Positions 23,615 to 35,559 of a stretch of DNA of 64,000 bases are shown piece by piece. The stretch is taken from assembly GCA_022702705.1 (NCBI GenBank), contig CM040430.1:68523982-68587981 (forward strand). Reading direction: 5' to 3'. How positions within the stretch are numbered: the first letter of the stretch is position 1; each line of letters opens with the position of its first letter. The position numbers and the translations under genes were made by a program. Below the pieces are notes generated by a model. It was not told where the DNA came from. It worked only from the letters and a program-made list of their open reading frames with translations, and did no database searches. Source of the DNA: Papilionanthe hookeriana x Papilionanthe teres. Taxonomy: Eukaryota > Streptophyta > Magnoliopsida > Asparagales > Orchidaceae.

Positions 23615-24505
23615 ATGTGGGAAAAAGATATCAAAATAATATTTTGTGATACCTGCATTAAAGAAATTGATCGGGGAAATAGGCTACGTCCTGTTTCGAT
23701 AAGGAAGTTTGGGAAAATATTGTACGAAATTTCAAAGAAACCACGAGCGAGAGATTATGAGAGGGTGCAAGCCGAAAAACAAGTGGGACCAACCGAAGAA
23801 GGATCGGAAAATTTGGAAGGACTCGAAAAGAGGATTTACGGGTCTCGATTGGGATCCGACGAAACGAACGAGTTGCGGCACTCGAGGAATGGTGGATCGA
23901 AAGACTTGCGGTGAGCATTGCTATTTAATTAAATTGTTCTTTCAATATATAGTTTATTCTTAATTGGATGTTTATCATTTGAAATGTAGGTGGTGCCCAA
24001 TGCAAAGAAGTTTAAGCTATCTGGAATTGAACCTGAATTCGAGGAGAAACTTAACCGGATGTTCGAGGGTGTGGTTGCAACGGGAAACTTCTCATGCAGC
24101 CCAAGCGAGGCAGGGTTCGCTGGCAATGTCGTGAATTTGGGAACCCCTGGAGATTCAGTTGATTTCATCGACGTCCCTAGCCCGAATCAGAACGAATTTG
24201 AAACCACTATTCGTTCGAAACGTCCGAGGGTTGATAAACGAAATTCTGGTGCTTCTTTATTAAGAAAAGAGTTATCAAAGGCAGTTACTTGTTTCAAAGC
24301 GGAATGTCAAGCTTCGAATTCAACCACTATTGAGGAGACACTTGAAATTCTGAACAGCACGGCCGAAATTTGTATGGATGAAGATTTATACCTGTTCGCA
24401 ATAGAACTGGTTGAGGATCCGGTTCGTAGAGATTTTTTTGTTAAGATGTCGGCTTCCCGCAGAGTGGGATATATTCGGCGTTTTCGCGATCGATTGAACA
24501 TTTGA
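23615..24505 (+). pseudogene. Harbinger ORF1: Myb/SANT-like protein
   Basis: Accessory protein of PIF/Harbinger elements, which in studied members binds DNA and helps bring the transposase into the nucleus. The N-terminal Myb/SANT-like domain is seen in pieces: FCDTCIKEIDRGNR (about 23645), KNKWDQPKKDRKIWKD and FTGLDWDPTKRT in shifted frames up to 23910. A GT-AG intron (23911-23989, GTGAGC...AATGTAG) joins it to PNAKKFKLSGIEPEFEEKL and the C-terminal helical region ending RRVGYIRRFRDRLNI at 24505. At least two frameshifts before the intron break the first exon. The second exon is open for 171 codons. Confidence 0.8.
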
Positions 24506-24739
24506 GCTATTTTATAGTTTTCGTTACAATAACATTTATGTTGCACTACTTTTCTTTTTTTCTTTCCTAGAGTTGTATGCGTGAACTATGATTTATTTTT
24601 CTAATTTCATGCAAATTTCTTCTTTTCTAATTTCATGCAAACTACATTTTACCTTTCAAGTTTCTTTGTAATTTCATGCAACTTTTGTTGTGCCTTTCTA
24701 ATTTGAAGTCAAACTCTCTTCGAACTAGTACCAGTCACT

Positions 24740-26115
24740 ATGGATGCAAATAGAAGAAGACAAATATTGGTCCAAATGTATTCACGCAGAAGAAAGCGCA
24801 GAGGGATGTTTTTGACTGTAATGTGTACAATGTACGAGTACTACAACTCGTACATTGATCGGTCGCCATGCATGACATCTTCCTTTTTGGCGATAAATGG
24901 GTTGGAGAGTTACTTGCGGGGCACCCTACAAGATTCGGTAATATGTTTCGGATGAGTCGGACGAGCATTTATCGATCTTCCGGAATTACTCGTAGAAGCT
25001 CGTGGACTTAATGGATCTTTGAGAACCTCCGCACGGGAGGTGCTCGCAATAACACTCGTTCATATTATCTCAAAATCGGTCCATACGAGGAGCGATGGAG
25101 CGATTTCAACACTCTTCCGAAACAATAAGCGAGATACTTCTCAATCGGATTGAGCGCACTTGTTAGCCTATCCTCTCGTATCATCGGACCCTCGGATTAT
25201 AGGTTCGAGCGGACACCCACCGAGATATCACAAGATGCGCGATATATGCCCTTTTTCAAGGTATTTTTCTTGGATATTATATAGTTAATTTATTTAAAGT
25301 CAAATCTAACATTAACTCGACCGGGACTCGTATCGGTGCAATTGATGGAACACATGTTGATGCACGTATCTCGAATACCGATAAGGTCGCATTTATCGGT
25401 CGTTGTGGAAGCCCTACCCAAAATGTAATGGCCGTCTGTGACTTTAACATGTGCTTTACTTTTGTTATGGTCGGTTGGGAAGGCAGTGCACATGACAATC
25501 AAATTTTTAATAATGCGACGCGGGATCCTGATAAGAACTTTCCACATCCACTCGCGGGTTCGTTTGGGATTGACATAATTATATCTGTAAAACGAATCTT
25601 AATACTAATTGTTCTTTTCATCAGGGAAATACTACTTGGTCGATGCTGGTTATCCATTGCAGCGAGGATTTTTAAAGCCATTTCCCGATACAAGATACCA
25701 CATTCCAGACTTCGCACGTTCAAACAACGTTACATGAGGCAGGAAGGAAATGTTTAATAAACGACATTCATCATTACGTGGTATCATTGAGAGGACGTTC
25801 AGTGTGTGGAAAAAAAAATGGGTGATACTGCGTGATATGCCTTCTTACAGGTTCTCGAAGCAGGTGCAGATTGTGCTTGCTACAATGGCTCTCCACAATT
25901 ATATTAGGAGACATAATTCTGGTAGTGATATCGAATTTCATTTGGCGGAAGAAGATCAAGAACATGTGCCCGCAGAAGCATTTGAGTATCGTGTAGGTCA
26001 ATCTTTGCCACAAGAAGATAATGAGGCTTCCACTAACTATACCGTAGACGGTGAAGGTGCAGGCGAGATGGCACAGCTGAGGGAACGAATTACTGATGAG
26101 ATAGTGGGTGTATAA
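24740..26115 (+). pseudogene. Harbinger DDE transposase (DDE_Tnp_4 family)
   Basis: Transposase that cuts and pastes the element. The start (MDANRRRQILVQMYSRRRKRRG) is at 24740. The catalytic triad is visible: Asp in IGAIDGTHV (25344-25346), Asp in YYLVDAGYP (25642-25644) and Glu in IIERTFSVWKKKW (25789-25791). A 67-nt GT-AG intron (25558-25624) must be removed to bring PLAG and KYYLVDAGYP into one frame. A second intron probably starts at 25261 (AAG/GTATTT). A TGA at 25735 between the second Asp and the Glu, and frame loss between 24955 and 25330, inactivate it. The C-terminus runs to 26115, ending ITDEIVGV. Confidence 0.85.
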
Positions 26116-27849
26116 TTGGAGATGTACTGGAAGATCAGTTTTTTGAATTTAATTTAAACTATGATAATTTCTCTTATTTGATAATTTCTTTTATGCACTT
26201 AATGACATAGCTTGAAATTTTAGATCTTATGATATTTTTTTCTGTTTTGAATAAATAAGCACTGCACTTGGTTACGTTATTTTGTGGAAAGGTTGATCTT
26301 ATTTGATAAAAAGCTTTAGAATGGTACAAGAGGATTGCTCATTTGTGATTACGAGTTCTCATTTTTCAGAGCAATTCTTAAATTCCCCATATGAATAATT
26401 GGAATTGTTTATTGTCGATACTATTCAAAATGCAGTTTCTTGTCCTTATCTTGATATAAATGTTGTGTATATTTTGGTCGGCATATCCTATGAGTTACCA
26501 TTGCTGCCTTGATACATGATTGAACAATATAGACATGTCTGTGGGGACAACACGATCTCAATGATGACGATGATTCAAAATTTCTTGTATAGGATTAGCA
26601 AGAGAAGTTTTGATGTGGTTTGCATATCTTATTTTAGATTAGATGAAAATACAAACTCATGCTTGCTTTCATATTATGAGTGGATAAACATTTTGAGGCG
26701 TATAATTTATAATGTAATCAACTCGGGGGCTTCATAACCCAGTGCACATTGTAGCAAATTAACAGCTCCAAGTTGAAAACATTTATTCTGAAGGGCTGCA
26801 AGATATTTGGATCATACTTGTTTCTTTCATGCGGATAAATCACTACATAGTTATGATATACCTCATTTACACTAATTCTTACCATCTATATTCTGTTATT
26901 CTACTAAGATATTACTTCTGGGAGCAAATAAACAGTGTATCGATCGGGACCTCTTTAAAGAACTTGATCAAAACATTAAGGCCCGACTTAAGTTGTTTTT
27001 TGCAGACTCAAACAAATAATGTTAATGATTTTTTTCTCTTTATCACTGGCATAGAATTAAATCCTGAATTTATTGAATGTGGAAACAGCTCAAAGGTAAA
27101 ATTGCAGAGTATATGTTGGCTCTTTCTATTTAGAAGTTTGTACAAGCAATCGATTAGTCTTATGCCTCCAGATTTATCATATAAGGCATCAGAATGGATG
27201 GGAGACCTGTTAAAACATCTTGTTCTATGGATTGGGTGGAAAAATCAGAGAAAATGGATGGAGGTTATTTTTCCTAGATAGCTACATCTTTAATTTAGCT
27301 TCCGGGGGCCATCCAAATTCTTTTAAAAGATTTTCTTTCAAGCGAGCTTTGCGGCTTGTGCTCCATCGGTTTAAAAATTACAAATCCGTACTTTACAAAG
27401 GCTGAATGATTTGAGCGAGTCGATCAAGGCTTTTGATTTTTTTCACCAAAAAACCCAAATGAAATTGCAAGGTGAGAATACTCCTTCACAAAGATCAATG
27501 AAAATGTGGAAAAAACTTATTGCGAGGTTCAACAAGGGAGGCAATGGAGCTAACATATAAAATAAAACTTATTTTATATGTCCAATAATCTAAATAAAAT
27601 ATTTTTTAGCACGGTACGTTACGTTTAGAAATAAATTTCTATTGCTAAAGTTACGAGAATGTTGCGCTTAAATTCATTTTCTAAACGAGTTTTACAATAC
27701 GAGGGTAGGATGGTCATTTTTCCTGAAATATTGCTCCATAATCGTTTTCAGCAGTTACACTAAACGAGACAACTGACTTTCCACATGACGAGCTTCCTGC
27801 AGTTAGCTTTAGCAAGATACTGCAATGCTGAAAAGCGAAAGCTGTAATT
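26116..27849 (+). other. Harbinger 3' non-coding region
   Basis: 1.7 kb between the transposase stop and the right inverted repeat. It is AT-rich with no recognisable domain. A 150-codon ORF at 26829-27281 has no known relative that I can name and looks fortuitous. Such long 3' tails are common in plant members of this superfamily. Confidence 0.55.
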
Positions 27850-27864
27850 GCGCCAAACAGAGCC

Positions 27865-28944
27865 TTAGGCTAAAACTTAAGTCTAAGAATTCTAGTTTCC
27901 TATTCATTTCAAAAATAAACCTAATTTGTCACGTTAAGGGTACTTTGAAGGAATACATCAAAAAGAAGCTCATGCAAACTCTATTGGAACATAGGCTAAA
28001 ACTTTATATACTAATTCAGAACTGTAACTAAGTTCTTCCTTTAAGTTGATTCAAGTGAAGCCAATTTTTGATACGGCATATCCTGAAACTTCTCCTCACA
28101 TGTATATATATACATATTTACTTTTCTTTTTGGGATTTCTTTTCAATCCTTTTTCTTCTTCACTTTTTTTATACCTTTTTCTTTTTCTTGTGAGGATTAC
28201 TATATATGGATAGTCTTTAATAATTTTGAACTTCACTCTCCTCTTCCTAAAGTTGGAACTTAACACAACACTTTATTTTTTAAATATATTAGCTTAATGA
28301 TTTATCATAGAGTCACAATCTTCTCTTCTCACATAAATCTCTAAGTCCATAACATTTCAAAAATAGAGTTTCCTTTACTTTAAATAGTTAACTAAAGTCC
28401 AATCCTCTTATGCTAAATATCTTAACACCATAAAGTTAACTTTTATCACTAAAAACTTTCATTCAAATCCACTATGATATTTAAATGAAATAAAAAATTT
28501 AGTTATCTAAAGTTAGGTTCAACTACTAAAAGCTATGTTAATATTTTTTTAAAATATATTAAATGAGAATAAATAAGAGTTAATATTCTACACCCCCCCA
28601 AACTTAATTTTTTCATTACATTTAAATTTACAAAGGTAAAGAGTAAAACGAAAAGAAAACTAACCTTTTTGTGTTGGGATTCTGAAATCTTCTGACGTTA
28701 TGCTGGTACTAATAAAAAAATTAAAGCTAGCAAGCATGAAATAGTTAGATACAGTGTTATATATATATAATATTTAAAAATTTGCAGGGTGACGAAATAT
28801 TAAAGACAAACTTTAAACATTCAACATAGCATCACAGTCTCAATCTAAATCACTAAACAACAACACAACGTTCATTGCATTCTCATTACTAACACAATTA
28901 CAACACAGGTTACAATGACATAGAGAAACAATCAACAAACATAT
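27865..28944 (-). mobile_element. Element 3: 3' internal region resumed
   Basis: Continuation of element 3 after Harbinger. It matches the 6340-7100 region of element 1 (AAGTCTAAG...TTCTAG, CCTATTCATTTC, the T-rich tract and AGTTTCCTTTACTTTAAATAG). No ORF. It stops at the left end of element 2. Confidence 0.7.
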
Positions 28945-30856
28945 TGATATGACTTTTTTATATGTAAGAATTTATGACCTCAGATTTATATATTTATAAT
29001 GATTTTGTAAAGTCACAATTTCAAACGCAAGTATATGTATCGTAGCAAGTAATACAGGGCTCTAATGGAGTCACGTTTATCGATCCCATAGGGAAGCGAG
29101 GTAAGAAATTCTTAGTCAAATTCTAGTCAACAATTATCAGACTTTATATTGGAAGGTCGATATAAGTGATTTTTCTAACAAGTACTCCTAAAGGTAGATG
29201 GTTATTTGTAAGAATAATAACTACTCCTAAATGCAAATATTAATACTAACGATAACCCTTTTTGGGTAAATTAGTTTGGTGAATTTTGGGAAAATGAATC
29301 TACTAATCTTATGAAATGAATTGGATAAAATTTAAGAATGAGATGCATTAAATATTGTATGTGCCAAATAGGAGCATAAATATTTCTTTACCCTCAAAAG
29401 AGTACCCTCTCTTCTAAGCATGTAAAGAACATTGGCAAATCCTAGACTTAGTCCCTAAATCCATGGTTAGGCTGGGAGGATACTGACTCTCACTTCAGAG
29501 CTCCCACTTCCCTTCACCTGAAGGCTAACCCTAGTTTTAGTTACAAAACTTTAGGACCAAATTGGGGATCTCAGTCTGTCACCCTGAAACCACTAATTCG
29601 ACGCCCACAAAACCATATTTCCCTATTTATTTGCATCAATCAACATAAACTATGCAATTTATTTATGGACATTGAATGTGGTTCCACTTTGTTGAGAATT
29701 ACACTGCCCTTTCGGGACAATGTAATTACAACGAATTTTAACAATACAACGGGTCATTTTGTAATGTAAATGAAGTGCAAGAAGAAACCATCACATTTAT
29801 AATTAAAACTACTTTTAACAAGCATCCCAATATCCTAAACATGAGTCCTACTTATTGCAAAAGAAAAGTAGAATGGAAACAATGACATAAATATCTTATG
29901 CCACTATTTCCAAAAAAAGAAGAAAGAGTAAGAGAAATACATCACAAAGCATAAAGAAAATACAACTGAAAACTTCATTTCAAAGTAAATTCACAAAATA
30001 AGTGTTCACAAAATCAAAAGATAATGAAGAACACAATACTTAGCCTTTCCCCATTGAAAGGAAGATGAAAATCTCTCCCACAAAGTCTCCCGATGATCCA
30101 TGCAAAGCTAGAACATTCCCTTACAAATTCTCTCAAAATCCCCTCACCAATCTCTCCAAAACCGTAGAAATCTACATTTCTACTCCTACTCTAAGATCTC
30201 TCAACATTCTCCACATTTTTCTTATCATCTCCTCCTCCATTTTTAGCTTCAAATTCAGTTTAAAATATAGTAGGGACAAATTTCCCAAGAGGTTGATGAA
30301 GAAACCCTCCAAAAACCGTCCAAATTCGATGTATTTGGCCAAAACCCGCCTAATATTGAATCCAGGCCATCTCAGGCGCCGCCGGCGCTGAAAAGGCCGC
30401 TTCTGGTGCCCTATTTTTTGTGGTCTCGGGCTTCTGGTGCCGTCGGCGCCAGTTTGGGCGCCCTCTACACCCACCCTGCGCAGGTCCACCATTTTGCTCC
30501 GTTTGGCTCCATTTCAGCTCTGATTCGCCTCATTTTAGTTGCGATGTGTTTCTAACAGGTAGTCCTACAAAATAAGCATAAAACAACGTTTCTTTAAAGT
30601 ATAATCTCATTCAAAAATATGCAAGAAGTGTAAAAAAGATTAAACATAGAAAGACTTATCGAAAGGTGTCAATACAAAATTTGTTTTCTTGCATGTTTTT
30701 GCTCCAAATTGCACCCTTCCTGCTTTCTTTTGATCCAATCACCATTTTTTATACCTAAACCCAAAAAACATACAAAATATCTTCCTTTTAAAGTGTAATA
30801 TCACAAAAAATGAGTAAAATAATATAGCAAAAAGTGTATATATTTTTGGCGCATCA
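28945..30856 (-). mobile_element. Element 2: 3' LTR
   Basis: 1912 bp, TGATGCGCC...GTCATATCA on the - strand, followed by the polypurine tract (GTTAAGTTTGGGGGATTT, 30857-30875). It holds the palindromes GGCGCCGCCGGCGCT (30375-30389) and CTGGTGCCGTCGGCGCCAG (30434-30452), each with one mismatch. Confidence 0.83.
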
Positions 30857-33017
30857 AAATCCCCCAAACTTAACTGTTACTTGTCCTCAAGTAATACTAT
30901 AACTTTAAAAATAAAATATGCTGACTTGTGGTTGTGGGTTTCAATAGAATTTCCTATAATTTCATCTTAGAAATATTAGAGTATAACATATGAGAAATTC
31001 TAGCAAATCAACCTAGGATTAGAGCGTAAGAATATCTCATATTCAACTTAGGAATCCTGATTTTCTATTTACTTCAAAAGTTATTGAAAATTGTCAAACT
31101 AAAGATTCATAGAAAGTATAAAAATGAAATTTAAGCACCTTATATATTCCAATCTAACCAATACCTTTTGAAATAAGAATAAGTTTAGGATTGCTTTTAA
31201 GTCTTTTCATTTAAAAAGATTCAAGTGAAACCAATTTTTGATTAGGCTTCTCCTTAAAGCTTCTCCTCACTTATTTTCTTTTCTTCATTTTTTTTCTTTC
31301 GTGATCATTTTCAATCCCCTTTTTTCACTTTTTTTTTCTTTCTTTCGGAATTATTTTTAATCCTTTTTTTTACTTTTTTTATGTAAGGATTACTATATCT
31401 AGATAGGCCTTTAATAATTTTTAATTTCACTATCCTCTCTCTAAAATCTAAAACTCAAAACTTTCCCTCACTTTTTATAAGTGTAAGTATTAGTTCGAAA
31501 AAGGTTTTCAATAAAGGCTCAATTCTCATTAAGTTTAAATCTAAGAATTTTAGCCTTTCAAATATTTAACTTCTTTCTACCATAAATAGAAAAATCATTT
31601 TTCTAATGTTTCCTACAAAATATCTTAACTCTAGAACAGTTTCTTCACATAGGATTTCAACTAAGTTATTTTTCTAACATTCCTAAAATCAAAATTATAG
31701 TAACCTAAAGGTAACACTACATACCACAAGTCATTTTAAAAGTGATATCAAATTAAATTAGGCTACTGAGGACAAACAAAGTTACATTTTAAAATTTTTT
31801 CTTCCCCACAAACTTAAATTTTAAAATATTTTGTAATTAATTCCATAAAATGTTGCAGGAAGAAAAAGTAAAGGTTGGATCTACTTACTACTACAACATC
31901 CTATCAAATTCATATACATGCATAATCAGGATAGAGTGACTGTAGGAGAAAGTAAATCTAACCTAAAACATGCTTGTAATAAAATTACACTAAAAGGAAG
32001 TATTTTCACATTAATATTTTATTTTTCCTCCTACCCCCACACTTAATTTTAATCATATATAGCATTCAGTACAGAAAATATAAGCAGGAAGAAAATCAAT
32101 TTAGAAATTCTATTTACCAAACATGTCTATAAAAAACATTTACAAGTATTCATTAGGACAGAACAATATGCAACAGAAAGTAAATCTAAACTAATCATGC
32201 CAGAATGAAATTCACTAAATAAAAATTTAACTAGCATAGCAAGTATCAACAAGGGAATATAAAAATGTTCTTCAAGACCTAAACAAAGTTGTAACACAAA
32301 CATATACACACATAAGATAAATGAGGTCAATTCTTCCTTTAACTCATCGCAACTCACTAATTTACTTTCAATTTCTAACGGAATCACTACACTAGTAAAT
32401 TAGGTACTTTCAAATGATTTTATAGATTATAATCCCAAAGATAAGATTATCCCTGATAAATTGCATTCCGAACACCACTTACAGGCATCATCTAATCCCT
32501 ATAATTAAACACCTCTAACAGTTATATATCGTAGTGTAAGATCATCCTAATTTTATTCATAAAATAGGTTCATGACTCCTATCAAATGAAATCAAAGTTC
32601 GAGAAAGGAAGTAATAAAATTGAGATGAAGCTATCATTATTCAAATTCATGATATCTCCTGTAAAACTTAAGTCCGAGTGAGACCCGAGTTATAGTGAAC
32701 TCATCAATCCAACTACTACAAGAGAACATACAAGTTTAACCATAATAAGAAGTTAAGGAATCACCTCTCTCATGACACACAAAGATCAAATGCAACCACT
32801 AACAATCAAAACATCTACCAATCAACAATCAAACTGATCAATCCGCACTAAAGAAAACAAAATACAACACTAATAGTCATGACTCTCAAGCATACTAAAT
32901 CAAAGCACACTGATAACTATGGGTTGCTTTTCATAAAGTACCTGGTTTAACATCGCCAGCCCGACAAATGATTCCTCCTAGATCAAAACTCCAATTAAGT
33001 AATCCTCAATCAATCGC
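30857..33017 (-). mobile_element. Element 2: non-coding 3' internal region
   Basis: 2.1 kb homologous to 6170-8400 of element 1, including the decayed TATGGG-TTCATA hairpin box (32918-32935). No ORF with coding character. Confidence 0.7.
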
Positions 33018-33933
33018 TCAATCCTTATCAGATCCAGGAATTCCTATAAAATTCTCAAATTGTAATTTTTCATTCAGCTTTTCCTTTTCAAATGGATTTA
33101 TATCATCGTTCCTCATATTTCTTTTTAGATCCAATATTCTCGTATTGATTTTTTGAATTTGCATATTAATATCATCATTGAGATTTATAAGAAATGGATC
33201 TCTATAAGATAATTCAAGATCTCCCAAATTTTGGATCGGATTCTCTCGATATAATTCAGATTCAGGATCAATTTATTCTATGTCACTCTTCTATTTTATC
33301 TCCCAATTCTTCCCCTTTATAATTATTAAATGATGGAGAATCTATCTTAGTTGAGGAAATATGTTTTTCTAATTCCATAAGAATTTCTTCCAATGGTCTT
33401 CCAATATCCTTATCCTCTTTTCTCAACTCAAAGTTCTTTTGAAATTTATCCTCAAATTCTCTTCCAAGTCCTAGTTCAATAATTTTATCTTGTCCATCAT
33501 TTAATTCAGATTTTTCTTGTAATTGAGTTGAATATGAAGATATAAACACTGGTTATGTAGATGAATTCCCTAAATAGGTAGGCTTTAAAATTGTATGGGG
33601 TACATCCATCTTAAGTTCATGAGATTTTTCAACAAAAGGAATTACAAGTTCACTATTTTTGGCAGCTTCCAATATTTCACACCTCTCTTGAACATACATA
33701 CAGTCTTCTTTAGATAACATTTTCAACTCATCATGAAAATCCATTCCGACCTCATCTGTTATCTTGCTCTCAAAATTTTTTTGGAAATGGTCTTTACTTA
33801 GATAATCAATTTCATCCATCCAAAAACATTCATCTTTTCTCTCAGCAGGATATTTCATATTGTTTAACACATCAAAATTGATTTTTTGGTCATTAATATT
33901 CATAATCAACTCTGTTTTTTGCACATCTATCAT
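33018..33933 (-). pseudogene. Element 2: post-protease region with duplicated linker tail
   Basis: Three pieces (33553-33933, 33283-33549, 33018-33227) match residues about 494-782 of the 782-codon ORF of element 1: MIDVQK, DEIDYLSKDHFQ, MYVQERCE, HTILKPTYLGNSST, then directly GREFEDKFQKNFEL and the helical tail. RT is missing at exactly the same point as in element 1. Stops and one frameshift separate the pieces. Confidence 0.8.
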
Positions 33934-35398
33934 AGTTGGTCCAGTAACAAGAATAGTTGTTCATTATCGTTCTCTTTAGGTTTGATCTCAGTGTTACTAG
34001 GAAGTGTTCCTTTTGGTCTATTGCTAAGTGAACTAGCAATTTCTCCCAGTTGATTCTCTATGTTTCTAATCACAGTATTTTGACTTTACAACTGGTTTCT
34101 CATTTGCAATACCACTTTATCTATAGAAATCTTCTTATCCTCAAATTGTTGATCAATATTAGAGTCAAGTAGATGTGAAGGCCTATATCTTGTGTTACCC
34201 TGACTATTTCAACTTCCATTAGGATTTGCATGATTGTTTTCCCATTGTCAGTTTCCACCCTCAGTAGTATGTTTCCAGTTAAAATTAGGATGTTTCTTCC
34301 AACATGGGTTGTAAAAGTTAGAATATGGGTTGTTTATGGTATTTAAAGTCGCATATAATAAGTTAGAATTAATCATACGCCCTAATGAACTTTCCTCACT
34401 TACACGAGTAAATTAAGGTTAGTTCATTTCAAATTGGTCCAACTTCCTTGATATTGCAGCAACCTGAGATATAAGAATTGCAATCGCATCTGTATCTTAA
34501 ACACTAGCTACATTTTTATGATTTACCATTGCAAAGGGCCATTGAAATTCATTTGTAGCCATTTATTCAATTAATGCATACGCTTCATCAAATGGTTTTG
34601 ACATTAATGAACCACCAGCAACAGCATCAATAATGGACCTAAGGAATCCTGCTAACCCATTATAAAAAGTTGAATGATTAACCAATCTGACAGAGAATGA
34701 TGTGGACACTTTCTTAGGAGTTCCTTAAATCTTCCCTAGGCTTCGTAAATTAATTCCCCTTCACACTGACAAAATGAGATAATATCTTTTCTAAGTTGAG
34801 TAGTCCTTTAAGGTGGAAAATACATAGCTAGGAATTTCTGAGTTAACGCCTCCCAATTTTTAATAGAACCAGGTGCTAATGAGTATAACCAAATTTTAGC
34901 CTTATCCCTTAGTGAGAATTAAAAAAGCATTAGCCTAACAACATCATCTGACATGCCATTATAACTAAATGTAGCACCAAGTCTAGAAAACTAGATAAGT
35001 GTAAATAGGGATCCTCCAAAGGAGTTCCCCCAAACTGGTTGTTCTGCACAAGTTGGATAATCGCTGTATTTAGTTCAATATAGTCAGCTTCTACGATAGA
35101 GTTTTGTATACTTGAGTGAATTTTTTCTATCATAAGATTTACATAATCCCTCAATGATTTATGGTGATTTTTTAAGTTATTATTTTAAATGTTTTCCATT
35201 TCCATTTCTAGTTTTTCAAGTCCTTTCTATTTTTTTTAATTTTTTCCATTTTTCACACTCGGGATCATAAGGCACAAGTCCTACAAATCCTTTGTTTTGC
35301 ATACGTAACACAATAAACAATACATTAACAATAAAACAAATAAAATAAAAAATATATTCAACACAACAAAAAAATTTTACAAACACTTTATTTTTCAC
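33934..35398 (-). pseudogene. Element 2: Gag remnant and deleted protease
   Basis: Gag runs from 35398 (MKNKVFVK, as in element 1) through 34930-35154 to about 34000 with many stops. At about 33950-33965 the sequence jumps from the linker (NDNEQL) straight to LLLLDQL..MIDVQK. It therefore skips about 700 bp present in element 1 (9305-10005), including the CDIGVS active site. At the CPHH site it reads through in frame (CPHHSLSDWLIIQ), unlike elements 1 and 4. Confidence 0.75.
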
Positions 35399-35533
35399 AC
35401 AAAATGTTTTTTTTTACAGTAATTTTTCATACAACAAAACATTTTTCACACAAAAATAATTTTACGACACTAAGGTTTTCAAATTCTAAGCCTAATTACT
35501 TCAACTAAAATTCTCCTAAAATTCTTACCGAAG

Positions 35534-35553
35534 CTTCCCCAGCAACGGTGCCA
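35534..35553 (-). promoter_or_regulatory. Element 2: primer-binding site
   Basis: Reverse strand TGGCACCGTTGCTGGGGAAG, 6 nt from the LTR end at 35560. Two differences from the site in element 4. Confidence 0.8.
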
Positions 35554-35559
35554 AAAACT

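Larger units (their letters stand above)
22164..27864 (+). mobile_element. PIF/Harbinger DNA transposon
   Basis: 5.7 kb with terminal inverted repeats GGCTTCGTTTGGCGC (left, 22165) and GGCTCTGTTTGGCGC (reverse complement of the right end, 27850-27864), 13 of 15 identical. It is flanked by TTA at 22161-22163 and 27865-27867, the usual 3-bp target duplication of the superfamily. It has two ORFs on the + strand in the classical order: a Myb/SANT-like protein and a DDE transposase. Both contain frame breaks, so it is inactive. It is inserted in the 3' internal region of element 3. Confidence 0.88.

Noticed and set aside
26829..27281. 150-codon ORF in the Harbinger 3' region
   Set aside because: Low-complexity, Tyr/Leu/Ile-rich translation in AT-rich DNA with no known motif.
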